Shown piece by piece: positions 37,099 to 46,143 of a DNA stretch of 64,000 nucleotides. Under the pieces are notes generated by a model. It made no database searches and was not told where the DNA came from. It saw nothing but the letters and a program-made list of their open reading frames with translations. The stretch is from CAYWWM01 sp965198025 (lineage in GTDB: Bacteria; Acidobacteriota; Terriglobia; 2-12-FULL-54-10): positions 2,108,001 to 2,172,000 of the forward strand of contig OZ240237.1 in the NCBI GenBank assembly GCA_965198025.1, read 5' to 3'. How positions within the stretch are numbered: the first letter of the stretch is position 1; every line of letters starts with the position of its first letter. The position numbers were made by a program, and so were the translations under genes.

Positions 37099-38136
37099 TC
37101 AAGCCTGCGGCTTGTCTTGCGAGCCACGCTGTGACGCACCATCGATTGTGTAGAGATGGCATGCAGTAGAGTGGCCGGGGGATTTCTCGATGACCGTGGG
37201 GACCTCGGTCCGGCAGACGTCCATTGCTTCGGGGCAGCGCGGATGGAACGGGCAGCCGGGAGGCGGATTGAGGAGCGAAGGAACGTCGCCCGCGATGACG
37301 TGGCGCTTCTCACGACGGGCTTCCAGTGACGGGACGGACCCAAGAAGAATCTTCGTATATGGGTGCAGCGGGCTGCGGAATATCTCCTCGCTCGGTGCCT
37401 GCTCGACGACCCGGCCAAGATACATCACGGCGACGCGATCGCTGATGTGCTCGACGACGGAGAGGTCGTGCGCGATGAAAAGGTACGAGAGGCCCAGCTC
37501 GCCCTTGAGGTCTGAGAGCAGGTTGATGATCTGGGCCTGGATCGAGACGTCGAGCGCGGAAACCGGCTCGTCGCAGACGATGAACTGTGGTTCGACGGAA
37601 AGCGCGCGGGCGATGCCGATGCGCTGGCGCTGGCCGCCGCTGAACTCGTGGGGATAGCGGTAGAAATGGTCACGGTCGAGTCCGACACGCTGGAGCAGCG
37701 CCTGAGCGCGCTCGATACGCTCGGGGCGCGTGTACATGCCATGGGCAATCATGCCTTCCATGACGATGCCTCCTACGGTCATGCGCGGATTGAGCGAGCC
37801 GTAGGGGTCCTGGAAAATAATCTGCATCTGCTTGCGCGCTCGGCGCAGTTCTTCGTTTCTCAAACGAAATACTGGGGTGCCGTTGAAGAGTACTTGGCCG
37901 GAAGTCGGCTCGATGAGGCGCAGAATAGTGCGGCCCGCAGTGGTTTTGCCGCAGCCGCTTTCCCCTACCAGGCCGAGCGTTTCCCCTTTACGGATTTCGA
38001 AGGAGACCCCGTCCACGGCTTTGACGTGTCCCGAGACCGTGGAGAACAATCCCTTCTTCACCGGGAAGTACTTCCGCAGGTCGGAGACCTGGAGAAGAAG
38101 GTCATTGCGGCTGGCAAGTTGGACGGGCGTGGACAT
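37099..38136 (-). CDS. Peptide ABC transporter ATP-binding protein (DppF/OppF)
   Basis: 345-residue nucleotide-binding subunit. Walker A is GLVGESGCGKTTAGRTI, the ABC signature is EFSGGQRQRIGIARAL, and Walker B is FIVCDEPVSALDV. The C-terminal oligopeptide/dipeptide extension CPFHPRCPEAMDVC carries the conserved cysteines of this family, which can bind a 4Fe-4S cluster in some members. Last gene of the five-gene transporter operon, 6 bp after the DppD homologue. Confidence 0.92.
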   Translation of the reverse strand: MSTPVQLASRNDLLLQVSDLRKYFPVKKGLFSTVSGHVKAVDGVSFEIRKGETLGLVGESGCGKTTAGRTILRLIEPTSGQVLFNGTPVFRLRNEELRRARKQMQIIFQDPYGSLNPRMTVGGIVMEGMIAHGMYTRPERIERAQALLQRVGLDRDHFYRYPHEFSGGQRQRIGIARALSVEPQFIVCDEPVSALDVSIQAQIINLLSDLKGELGLSYLFIAHDLSVVEHISDRVAVMYLGRVVEQAPSEEIFRSPLHPYTKILLGSVPSLEARREKRHVIAGDVPSLLNPPPGCPFHPRCPEAMDVCRTEVPTVIEKSPGHSTACHLYTIDGASQRGSQDKPQA

Positions 38137-38142
38137 CTTCAG

Positions 38143-39204
38143 TTAGGTCCGGGCGAGGGTAATTTGCTCCTTCTGCACGAGCAAACACGCGGACGTGTGC
38201 TCGGGCGCAACCTCGTTGAGCGTAACATCAGAGGTGCGGCAGACATCGGCGGCGTAGGAGCAGCGCGGATGAAAGCGGCAACCGGAAGGGAAATGGACCG
38301 GGTTGGGAACGACACCGGGGATCACATTGAGCCGGTCTTTCCGCTGTCCGAGGCTGGGACGGGACTGAAAGAGCCCCAGCGTATACGGATGGCTTGGGCA
38401 GGCGAACAATTCCTCGGCCGGCGCGAACTCGACGATCTGTCCAGCGTACATCACGGCGACGAAATCTGCCATTTCGGCGACGATACCAAGGTCATGCGTG
38501 ATGAGCAAAATGGACATGCCGAACTCCTGCTGCAGCTCGCGCAGAAGCTCCAGGATCTGGGCCTGGATGGTGACGTCGAGCGCCGTAGTCGGTTCGTCGG
38601 CGATGAGCAGCTTCGGATTGCAGGCGAGCGCCATGGCGATCATGACACGCTGGCGCATGCCGCCGGAGATCTGGTGCGGATACTGATGGACCTGCGTTTC
38701 GGCGGACGGAATGCGCACCCGGCGCAGCAGTTCGATGGCGCGGTCGAGGGCTTCGGCCTGGCTGACGGATTGGTGCGTCAGCAGGGCCTCGACGATCTGG
38801 TCTCCGATGGTGAAGACCGGGTTGAGGGAGGTCATCGGCTCCTGAAAAATCATGGAAATCCGGTTGCCGCGCACGCGGCGAATCTCTTCTTCGGATAACC
38901 CCAGCAGGTCTCGACCGTTGAAGTGAATCGAGCCGCCGACGATTTTGCCGGGCGGCGATGGAATCAAACGCAGAATCGAAAGCGCGGAGACGCTCTTGCC
39001 ACAGCCGCTCTCGCCCACCAAGCCGAGTGTCGAGCGCGGCGGAATGGAAAAGCTGACGCCGTCCACAGCGCACGCCACGCCCCGGTCCGTGTAAAAGTAG
39101 GTCTTGAGATCGCGAACTTCGAGGAGAGAGCTTCCCGGAGCGCCCTGCTCCGGAAGGCCGGAACGCAAGGGAGCCGGGAATGGCGAAGGCTGAGGTGCGC
39201 TCAT
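38143..39204 (-). CDS. Peptide ABC transporter ATP-binding protein (DppD/OppD)
   Basis: 353 residues from the ATG overlapping the permease stop by 4 bp; the frame extends 35 codons upstream into the permease gene. Walker A LVGESGCGKSVSALSIL, signature ISGGMRQRVMIAMAL, Walker B LIADEPTTALDV, and the CRFHPRCSYAADVC cysteine tail. Pairs with the DppF homologue to power the transporter. Confidence 0.92.
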   Translation of the reverse strand: MSAPQPSPFPAPLRSGLPEQGAPGSSLLEVRDLKTYFYTDRGVACAVDGVSFSIPPRSTLGLVGESGCGKSVSALSILRLIPSPPGKIVGGSIHFNGRDLLGLSEEEIRRVRGNRISMIFQEPMTSLNPVFTIGDQIVEALLTHQSVSQAEALDRAIELLRRVRIPSAETQVHQYPHQISGGMRQRVMIAMALACNPKLLIADEPTTALDVTIQAQILELLRELQQEFGMSILLITHDLGIVAEMADFVAVMYAGQIVEFAPAEELFACPSHPYTLGLFQSRPSLGQRKDRLNVIPGVVPNPVHFPSGCRFHPRCSYAADVCRTSDVTLNEVAPEHTSACLLVQKEQITLART

Positions 39205-40718
39205 ACTTTCAACCTCGGGTCGATGGCGTCGCGAACTCCTTCCCCGACCAGGTTGTACGCCGTGACGGTCGAGAAAATGGCAAGACCGGGGAAGATTGTG
39301 ATCCACCAATAGCGGAAGTTCTGGCGCGCCTCGTTCAGGATGCCGCCCCAGCTCGGGGTCGGAATCGAGATGCCAAAGCCGAGGAAGCTCAGGCTCGATT
39401 CAATCAGGATCGCCGAGGCCACACCGAAGCTGGCTGCTACGAGGACCGGAGCGAGGCCGTTGGGGAGGATGTGGCGAAAAATGATCCGCCACTCGGAAAT
39501 GCCGAGGGCTTTCGCCGCAAGAACGAATTCCTGGTCGGCCAGGCGCAGGAACTCGCCGCGCACCAGACGGGCTTCGGTAACCCAGCCGGTGATTCCGATG
39601 ACAATCATGATGTTAAATATGCTCGGCTGCAGAAAGGCCAGGACGGCAAGGATCAGAAAGAAAGCCGGAAAACAGATGACGATTTCGATCAGGCGCGAGA
39701 GCGCAATATCGATCCAGCCGCGAAAATAGCCAGCCATCGTCCCCACGAGAATGCCGATGACGACATAGATGGCGACGGCGACGAAGCCGACCGAAAGCGA
39801 GATGCGGGAGCCCCAGATCATGCGCGTCAGCAGGTCGCGGCCGTTGCCGTCGGTTCCCATCCAGTAGCGCGAGCCGGGCGGCAGATACTTGTCCACGAGA
39901 TGGTCTTCATTGATCCCGAATGGGATGGGAGGGAACAGAGCCAGGCTGGCAGTGATGCCTCCGCGGAGGATCTGGGTCTTGTAATCGAGCGTCTCGAAAA
40001 CGGTTTGGCGGCCGCTGCGGAGCACGAAGAGCAGGGTCGCCACAAGAAAAACCGCCAGCACCGCATGTTTCCAACCTGTGCCCAAATCGGTGGGCAAGAG
40101 GCGGCGAATCCACGGCAACAGCGGGAACAGGACTGCCAGCGAGATGAAAAAGAAATCGATGGGCGTCAGGGCAGCAAAAGCCGGGCAGTAAAGTCTCTCG
40201 ACGAAGGCGACAGCAGCAGGGTCAAACTCCGCGGAGATGCGGTCGAAATCCGATTCCAGAGTGGCGAGATGCGAAGTAATCCCGGCGCGATCCCCATCTG
40301 CAGCACTGGCCGCCGCTGCTTCGTAGTCCGCAAGATATTCACGCAAGCGCGCCGCGTCTTCTTCGGAGAGCTGCGAGCCAAGATACGCGAGCTGCCGCTC
40401 GACAACGAGAAACCGCTGCCGGATCTGTTGCGCAAATTCCGGCGTGGAAGCTAATTGGGCTTCCTGCAAGGCGGCAACAAACTCGGGATGCCCGCCGAGT
40501 TTCCATTCCTCGAAACGGTCCGCGTAAACGGTCCGAAAGGAGCCCACCAGGACCAGCGGCCGGTTGTTGGCAAGGAACGGCGCGGCAATGGCAACCAAGA
40601 ACAGGAAAAGGACAAAGAAGAGTGAAACGACAGCGAGGCGGTTTTTCTTATACTGGCGGATGACCAGGTCCCAATAGCTTTCTCCTTTTGGAGCGGGGGG
40701 AATGACCGGGCTCGCCAT
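39201..40718 (-). CDS. Peptide ABC transporter permease (DppC/OppC) with large insertion
   Basis: 505 residues, against roughly 300 for normal DppC. After the first membrane helix (about 29-50) there is an extra region to about residue 270: a hydrophilic, Ala/Glu/Arg-rich helical part (about 60-180) and two further membrane helices (about 187-203 and 219-235). The standard permease core then follows (YWMGTDGNGRDLLTRMIWGS, and the EAA loop EFVLAAKALGISEWRIIFRH). The insertion has no recognised motif. It overlaps the next gene by 4 bp. Confidence 0.88.
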   Translation of the reverse strand: MASPVIPPAPKGESYWDLVIRQYKKNRLAVVSLFFVLFLFLVAIAAPFLANNRPLVLVGSFRTVYADRFEEWKLGGHPEFVAALQEAQLASTPEFAQQIRQRFLVVERQLAYLGSQLSEEDAARLREYLADYEAAAASAADGDRAGITSHLATLESDFDRISAEFDPAAVAFVERLYCPAFAALTPIDFFFISLAVLFPLLPWIRRLLPTDLGTGWKHAVLAVFLVATLLFVLRSGRQTVFETLDYKTQILRGGITASLALFPPIPFGINEDHLVDKYLPPGSRYWMGTDGNGRDLLTRMIWGSRISLSVGFVAVAIYVVIGILVGTMAGYFRGWIDIALSRLIEIVICFPAFFLILAVLAFLQPSIFNIMIVIGITGWVTEARLVRGEFLRLADQEFVLAAKALGISEWRIIFRHILPNGLAPVLVAASFGVASAILIESSLSFLGFGISIPTPSWGGILNEARQNFRYWWITIFPGLAIFSTVTAYNLVGEGVRDAIDPRLKV

Positions 40719-40724
40719 GCGCTG

Positions 40725-41729
40725 CTACTGCGCCTCCAGGGAGATGGTGGGATTGACGAGTGCGTAACAAATGTCGGAGAGCAGCAACCCGATGAGCGTC
40801 AGAAAGGCGGCGATGGTCGAAATCGCCATGACCACCGGATAGTCACGCGAAAGGATCGCGTCAAAACCCAGTTGCCCCATGCCGGGAATGGTGAAAATGC
40901 TTTCAATGATAACGCTGCCGCCCAGCATCGCCGGCAGCAGGAAACCGAGCAGCGTTACGATGGGGATGAGCGAGTTGCGCAGGGCGTGCTTGAAGACGAC
41001 GACATTTTCGCTCAGGCCCTTGGCGCGTGCCGTGCGAATGTAGTCTTGCCGGATGGTTTCGAGCATCCCGGCGCGCATTTGGCGCGAAACGTAGGCCAGG
41101 CCCGTGTAGGTGAGACAAAAGACGGGCAGCACGAGGTGCCAAATGCGGTCGAGCAGCCACTCGAAGAACGGTAACTGCTCGGCGTCGAGCGAGCTGATGC
41201 CAGTAATCGGAAACACTTGCCAGTAATCCCCGCCCCCGAGCAAGAGTATCAAGATCGTCGCCACCCAGAAGCTCGGCATGGAATACAAAACGAACAGTGT
41301 GGTCGTGGTGATCTTGTCGGAAAGGGAGTACTGGTGCGTGGAGGAGTGAATGCCGAGGGGGATAGCAATCAGGTAAACGAGAAAGATCGAAATGATGTTC
41401 AACTGCAGCGTCACGGGCAGGCGCTCCCAGATGCGGTCCATCACGGGACGGTTATCGCGGTAGGAAAGCCCGAAATCGAGCGTGGCAATGCGCTGGAGCC
41501 AGAGCCAGTACTGCACGTGCAACGGTTGGTCGAGACCGAACTGCGCACGCGTCTTTTCGATGATATCGCTGGCCAGTTGCTGATTCCCGATCATGCCCGA
41601 GGCGCCGCTGCCGACCCTCATGGCGGCCGGGTCACCGGGCGCCAGGCGGATGATGCCGAACGTAATGACCGTGATCCCCAGCATGGTCGGGACCATCAGA
41701 AGCAACCGCTTGAGGATATACGTTCGCAT
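40725..41729 (-). CDS. Peptide ABC transporter permease (DppB/OppB)
   Basis: 334 residues with six membrane helices. The family start MRTYILKRLLLMVPTMLGIT and the EAA-type coupling loop IRTARAKGLSENVVVFKHAL are both clear. Length and architecture are normal, unlike its partner permease. It lies 48 bp after the binding-protein gene and 6 bp before the DppC homologue. Confidence 0.93.
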   Translation of the reverse strand: MRTYILKRLLLMVPTMLGITVITFGIIRLAPGDPAAMRVGSGASGMIGNQQLASDIIEKTRAQFGLDQPLHVQYWLWLQRIATLDFGLSYRDNRPVMDRIWERLPVTLQLNIISIFLVYLIAIPLGIHSSTHQYSLSDKITTTTLFVLYSMPSFWVATILILLLGGGDYWQVFPITGISSLDAEQLPFFEWLLDRIWHLVLPVFCLTYTGLAYVSRQMRAGMLETIRQDYIRTARAKGLSENVVVFKHALRNSLIPIVTLLGFLLPAMLGGSVIIESIFTIPGMGQLGFDAILSRDYPVVMAISTIAAFLTLIGLLLSDICYALVNPTISLEAQ

Positions 41730-41777
41730 CTGTTTGGATTACTGGCCTCCGGGAGGTCTCCGAAACGGGCGCACCGT

Positions 41778-43736
41778 TTACGGCCGAATCCGATTCGCCG
41801 CCGTGGCCTGCTCCTGCCGGGGCAGGAACCACTCAGTGAAGTCGTAGCCGGGCCGCAGTTTGTAGAATTTCACACCTCGGTACCGCTTGTCGTAAGCCCC
41901 CAGGTCCGGAGCAGAGTAGAGAAACAAGTAGGGCTGTTGTTCATACAGGATGCGGTCGAACTGGTGGAAGAGTTCTCGGCGGGCCTCGTCGTCGAGCGTC
42001 TGGCGGGCTTGCTCGATGAGCCGGTCGGTCTCCTCGTTGCCAAAGCCCACATGGTTCGAACCTCGGTTCTCTCTTTGTGAGGTGTGCCAGATCTGGTAGA
42101 GGTCGCTTTCCGGGTCCATGGCCCACCCCAGGCCGCAGGCGTCGAACTGGCGGTCCCAGATATTCTCCAGGAACGTAGCCCACTCCAGTTCACGGATGGT
42201 CATATCAATCCCGAGCTTTCGCAGACTCTCTTTCATGAACGGAGCGACCCGGGAGGTGCCGCCGGAGGGCTTCAGGAACTCGAAGCGAAACGGCTGCCCG
42301 TTCTTGTCGCGGATGCCGTCGCCGTCACGGTCATACCAGCCCGCTTCCAAAAGCAGTTGCTTGGCCTTTTCGGGGTCGTACGGATAGGGGGTCAGGCTGT
42401 GGTCTGCAGCGGGGCCGAAAAAGTACTGGTATGCTGCAATGCGCACGCCGCGTCCGTAGAGAATCCTGTCGAGGTACTCCTGGATGTTCAGCGCCCCGTA
42501 GGCCATCGCCAGCCGAACCTTTTGATCGTTGAACGGGGGACGGCGCATGTTCCAACCAATGTAGCTAAAACTGGGGATGTAGAACTCGACTTTGGCGAAC
42601 CTCTGGATGAACTCCGGGTTCCTGGTTTCTTCCTCGAACTGCTCGGCGCGGATGCGCGGGACGAAATTCACCTCGCCGTTCTTCAGCGACTGCAAGGCGG
42701 CGACCGGATCTGAGATGAACTTGACGATGATGCGGTCGAGGTAGCCGCGGCGGCTTTCCTCCCAATAGTCGTCGTTGCGCCGCAAGGCCACCTGAATACC
42801 CGTTTCCCATCGCTCAAGCTTGTAAGGCCCGGAGCCGACCGGTTGGCGGTTGTGCGCGGCCTCGTTGAAGTGCCTGCCAAACGCCTCCGGGTCCTTTTCA
42901 CTCAAACTGTCCGGATCGTATACATGTCGCGGCAGGACCGGGAAGCCTCCCGCGAACATGCGCGCCTCCCAGTACTGCTTGGAATAGGTGAGCCGCACGG
43001 TATAGTCATCCAGCACTTCGCAGCTCTCCAGGTCAATGTAGTAATTCCGCAGCGAGGGAGCATCTACCGTTTCGTTTCGAATCGTGTCATAGGTGAACTT
43101 TACGTCGTGGGCCGTAACCGGACTTCCGTCGTGGAACGTGGCGTTCCGTCGCATGAAAAACGTAAACGACGCGCCGCGCTGGACTTCCTGCACCTCTTCA
43201 CTGGCAATGCGGAGCGAGTCGCCAGATGAGGTCTGGAGCGTAATGCCTCCTGTGTCCCCAGGACCGGAGAACGTAGCCTTGCCCCGCAGCTTGCTGCCAT
43301 CTTTCTTAACCACCACATCCTCTTCCAGCCAGCGCTCAGCCAGGCTCGCCTCCCACTCAAAGGTTTCCTGGTTCTGGCGGATCAACGAACTGAAAACATA
43401 GTCATTGATGTACGTATTGACTGCCGAGCTGTCGGTGAAGGGGTTGAGCGAGTCCGGCTCAGACAGAAACTGAACGACAACCTGGCCGCCTTGGACGGGG
43501 GTTTCGTTCCCGGTGGCTAGATCGTTGTATTCATCCGCCTTCACCTCGCCAGCCAAGTCCAGGCCGGCGGTGGCTGCAACCCGCGTGACGGCACCCACGG
43601 TTCCAGATTCAGAGGCGACCGGCTCGAGCGCGCGCGGGTCGAGCGAACAGGAAGTCAGGGTTGCCGCGCAGAGTAAGGTCCATGCATAGAAGGCCCTTTG
43701 CCGGAACAGGCTGAAACGAAGCTGTTTTTTGCACAT
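41778..43736 (-). CDS. Peptide ABC transporter substrate-binding lipoprotein with inserted small domain
   Basis: 652 residues from the ATG at 43736; the lipobox is ATLTSC, so Cys30 is the likely lipid anchor. It is a family 5 solute-binding protein (SEPDSLNPF, ATFHDGSPVTAHDVKFTYD, LERWETGIQVALRRNDDYW). Between residues 141 and 188 the expected short strand is replaced by a block, KKDGSKLRGKATF then ITLQTSSGDSLRIASEEVQE, that looks like an added small beta barrel. First gene of the operon, so it sets the substrate, probably peptides. Confidence 0.88.
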   Translation of the reverse strand: MCKKQLRFSLFRQRAFYAWTLLCAATLTSCSLDPRALEPVASESGTVGAVTRVAATAGLDLAGEVKADEYNDLATGNETPVQGGQVVVQFLSEPDSLNPFTDSSAVNTYINDYVFSSLIRQNQETFEWEASLAERWLEEDVVVKKDGSKLRGKATFSGPGDTGGITLQTSSGDSLRIASEEVQEVQRGASFTFFMRRNATFHDGSPVTAHDVKFTYDTIRNETVDAPSLRNYYIDLESCEVLDDYTVRLTYSKQYWEARMFAGGFPVLPRHVYDPDSLSEKDPEAFGRHFNEAAHNRQPVGSGPYKLERWETGIQVALRRNDDYWEESRRGYLDRIIVKFISDPVAALQSLKNGEVNFVPRIRAEQFEEETRNPEFIQRFAKVEFYIPSFSYIGWNMRRPPFNDQKVRLAMAYGALNIQEYLDRILYGRGVRIAAYQYFFGPAADHSLTPYPYDPEKAKQLLLEAGWYDRDGDGIRDKNGQPFRFEFLKPSGGTSRVAPFMKESLRKLGIDMTIRELEWATFLENIWDRQFDACGLGWAMDPESDLYQIWHTSQRENRGSNHVGFGNEETDRLIEQARQTLDDEARRELFHQFDRILYEQQPYLFLYSAPDLGAYDKRYRGVKFYKLRPGYDFTEWFLPRQEQATAANRIRP

Positions 43737-43963
43737 GCCAAGGTTCTCCGCCGGAGAAATCGAAAGTCCGAGAAGTCCAGCAATCCATCCTATCATACGC
43801 GAATTGGCCGCTCCCGCACCTGAGAACTAGCGGAGGAGGCACCGCGATTTCTCTTCTCGTTCGGCTTCTCCTCCGATCCCCCTTGTCAAGCGCATGCCTC
43901 TTCCCGCATGATGGTTCGCTTGCCTTTTGGAGGGAATCCAGCGGAACGGAAAGGCGCAACCGA

Positions 43964-45277
43964 ATGGGTAAAGCAATGCCAATCGAAACACCGCAGGGAA
44001 AGCTGGGAGTGCTGCTACCGGGAATGGGGGCTGTGGCGACAACCTTTATTGCCGGCGTCGAGGCGGTGCGCCGTGGGATCGGACAGCCGATCGGGTCACT
44101 CACGCAGATGGGAACGATCCGCCTCGGCAAACGGTCGGAGAAACGCGTTCCGGCAATCCGGGAATTTGTTCCGTTGGCTTCGCCGGACGAGCTGGTCTTC
44201 GGCGGCTGGGACATCCGCCCCGAGAACTGCTATGAAATCGCTATGCAGAGCGGCGTGTTGGAACCGGCTCTGCTCGGGCAACTGCGCGGGTTCCTGGAAG
44301 GAATCCGGCCGATGCCCGCCGTATTCGACCGCAATTACGTCAAGCGCCTGGACGGGACGCACGTCAAGGGCGGGCAGACCAAGGCCGAACTCGCCAAGCA
44401 GGTAATGGAGGATATCGAGCGTTTTCGGGCCGAGACGGGCGTCTCAAGATTGGTGATGGTCTGGTGCGGCTCGACAGAAATCTTCCTGCAGCCGCAGGAC
44501 GTGCACCAAACCATCGAGACATTCGAGCGCGGCCTCAGGGAAAACCACCCCGCCATCTCGCCGAGCATGATCTACGCGTACGCGGCTCTCCAGTCGGGGA
44601 TTCCCTACGCCAACGGGGCGCCCAACCTGACGGCGGATATTCCGGCGCTCACGGAGCTGGCACGGCAGAAGTCGGTGCCCATTGCGGGCAAAGACTTCAA
44701 GACCGGCCAGACGCTGATGAAAACGATCATCGCGCCGGGCTTGAAGGCGCGACTCATCGGGCTTTCCGGGTGGTTTTCGACGAACATCCTAGGTAACCGG
44801 GACGGTGAGGTGCTCGACGACCCGGAGTCGTTCAAGACGAAAGAGGAGAGTAAGCTCTCGGTGCTGTCGCATATCCTGCAGCCGGACCTTTACCCGGAAC
44901 TCTACAAGGACTTCCACCACGTGGTGCGAATCAACTACTACCCGCCGCGCGGGGATAATAAAGAAGGTTGGGACAACATTGACATCGTCGGGTGGCTCGG
45001 CTATCCGATGCAGATCAAGATCAACTTCCTGTGCCGGGACTCCATTCTCGCCGCACCCATCGTGCTGGACTTGGTGCTGTTCCTTGACCTCGCCAAGCGG
45101 GCCGGAATGCGCGGGATTCAGGAGTGGCTGTCCTTCTATTTCAAGAGTCCCATGTGCGCCCCGACGGTTTACCCGGAGCACGACCTCTTCATCCAACTGA
45201 TAAAGCTCAAGAACACTCTCCGTTACCTGCAAGGCGAAGAGATGATCACCCACCTGGGGCTGGAGTATTACGACTAG
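43964..45277 (+). CDS. Inositol-3-phosphate synthase
   Basis: NAD-dependent enzyme that turns glucose-6-phosphate into inositol phosphate. 437 residues from the ATG at 43964. The Rossmann start is GVLLPGMGAVATTFIAGVEA. Family blocks include NGAPNLTADIPAL, VPIAGKDFKTGQTLMKTII, then GNRDGEVLDDPESFKTKEES and INYYPPRGDNKEGWDNIDI. In bacteria the product feeds inositol lipids, compatible solutes or mycothiol-like thiols; the window does not show which. A second in-frame ATG at 43979 is possible. Confidence 0.9.
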   Translation: MGKAMPIETPQGKLGVLLPGMGAVATTFIAGVEAVRRGIGQPIGSLTQMGTIRLGKRSEKRVPAIREFVPLASPDELVFGGWDIRPENCYEIAMQSGVLEPALLGQLRGFLEGIRPMPAVFDRNYVKRLDGTHVKGGQTKAELAKQVMEDIERFRAETGVSRLVMVWCGSTEIFLQPQDVHQTIETFERGLRENHPAISPSMIYAYAALQSGIPYANGAPNLTADIPALTELARQKSVPIAGKDFKTGQTLMKTIIAPGLKARLIGLSGWFSTNILGNRDGEVLDDPESFKTKEESKLSVLSHILQPDLYPELYKDFHHVVRINYYPPRGDNKEGWDNIDIVGWLGYPMQIKINFLCRDSILAAPIVLDLVLFLDLAKRAGMRGIQEWLSFYFKSPMCAPTVYPEHDLFIQLIKLKNTLRYLQGEEMITHLGLEYYD

Positions 45278-45682
45278 GAGAAACGCGTCACTGCGTACGG
45301 TCGTTGGGTGGCGTAGAGCCTTCAGACTCGCCGTAGAGAGCCACACGGGGCGCCGTCGTCGCGTGTGTGGGCAATGACGGTTCGGACCGGGGAGGGGATA
45401 ATGCGCCGGCCGTCGGCGGCAAACTCCATTCAAAATCCGCAGTAGATACCACGCATTCGGCAGAACGATCCGCCGAGGGTCGCGCCGTGCCAATGGGCGG
45501 GGGTCAGCTCCGGGAAGTATTCGCCGCCGCGGAGCAGGACCTCCCGATTCCGACCAGCCCGGGAAGGGTCAGGTCTCAGGAGTGACCGAGGTTGCCAGGG
45601 AGGAGAAACAGACAAAGAGAGAGGAACCTCCTCTCCAGTTCGGTCTCGGCTTCGCCCAGGAGGTGAAAGATCGTTCGGAGCC
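45278..45682. other. Intergenic region, convergent
   Basis: 405 bp between the inositol-phosphate synthase and glnB ends. It contains one hairpin, CCACACG...CGTGTGTGG at 45341-45370, with no T-run. I see no gene, promoter or known RNA in it. Confidence 0.5.
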
Positions 45683-46021
45683 TTAGAGCGCCTGCTCGCC
45701 GTGCTCGCCGGTGCGGATCCGGAGGACGTCGCTGACGTCGCTGACAAAGATTTTGCCATCGCCGAACTTGCCGGTTTTGGCCGTCTCCTGGATCACCTTG
45801 GATACGTCGTCCACCTGGTCGTCCCGAATCAGAATGTCGAGCTTCAGCTTGGGCTGAAACTCGGCTTTGTATTCGACACCCCGGTAATGCTCGACGTGGC
45901 CTTTCTGTCTCCCGAACCCGCGCACTTCCGTGATGGTCATCCCGTGCACATCTACGCGTTCCAGGGCTTCCCGAACTTCCTCGAGCTTATGAGGTCTGAT
46001 CACGCATTCCAGTTTTTTCAT
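45683..46021 (-). CDS. glnB: Nitrogen regulatory protein PII
   Basis: 112-residue trimeric signal protein that reads 2-oxoglutarate and ATP/ADP. Uridylylation tyrosine is Y51 in the T-loop (RGVEYKAEF); the start MKKLECVIRPHKLEEVREAL and the end segment TGKFGDGKIFVSDV are typical. glnA precedes it by 122 bp on the same strand, so the pair forms a nitrogen-assimilation operon. GlnB and GlnK are not separable from this sequence; I use glnB for the position. Confidence 0.93.
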   Translation of the reverse strand: MKKLECVIRPHKLEEVREALERVDVHGMTITEVRGFGRQKGHVEHYRGVEYKAEFQPKLKLDILIRDDQVDDVSKVIQETAKTGKFGDGKIFVSDVSDVLRIRTGEHGEQAL

Positions 46022-46143
46022 CTGCGACCGCTCCCTAGCGCCTGCCTCTCATGAAGAAGGCAAAATAGAAAAGGGCCCTGCCCCGTCGGGCGGAGCGCTC
46101 TTCGGTTGAAGTCTACGCCTCCGGAAAACCGATCCGATATCGC

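Noticed and set aside
45341..45370. Rho-independent terminator between inositol-phosphate synthase and glnB
   Set aside because: A hairpin is present but no T-run follows it on either strand.
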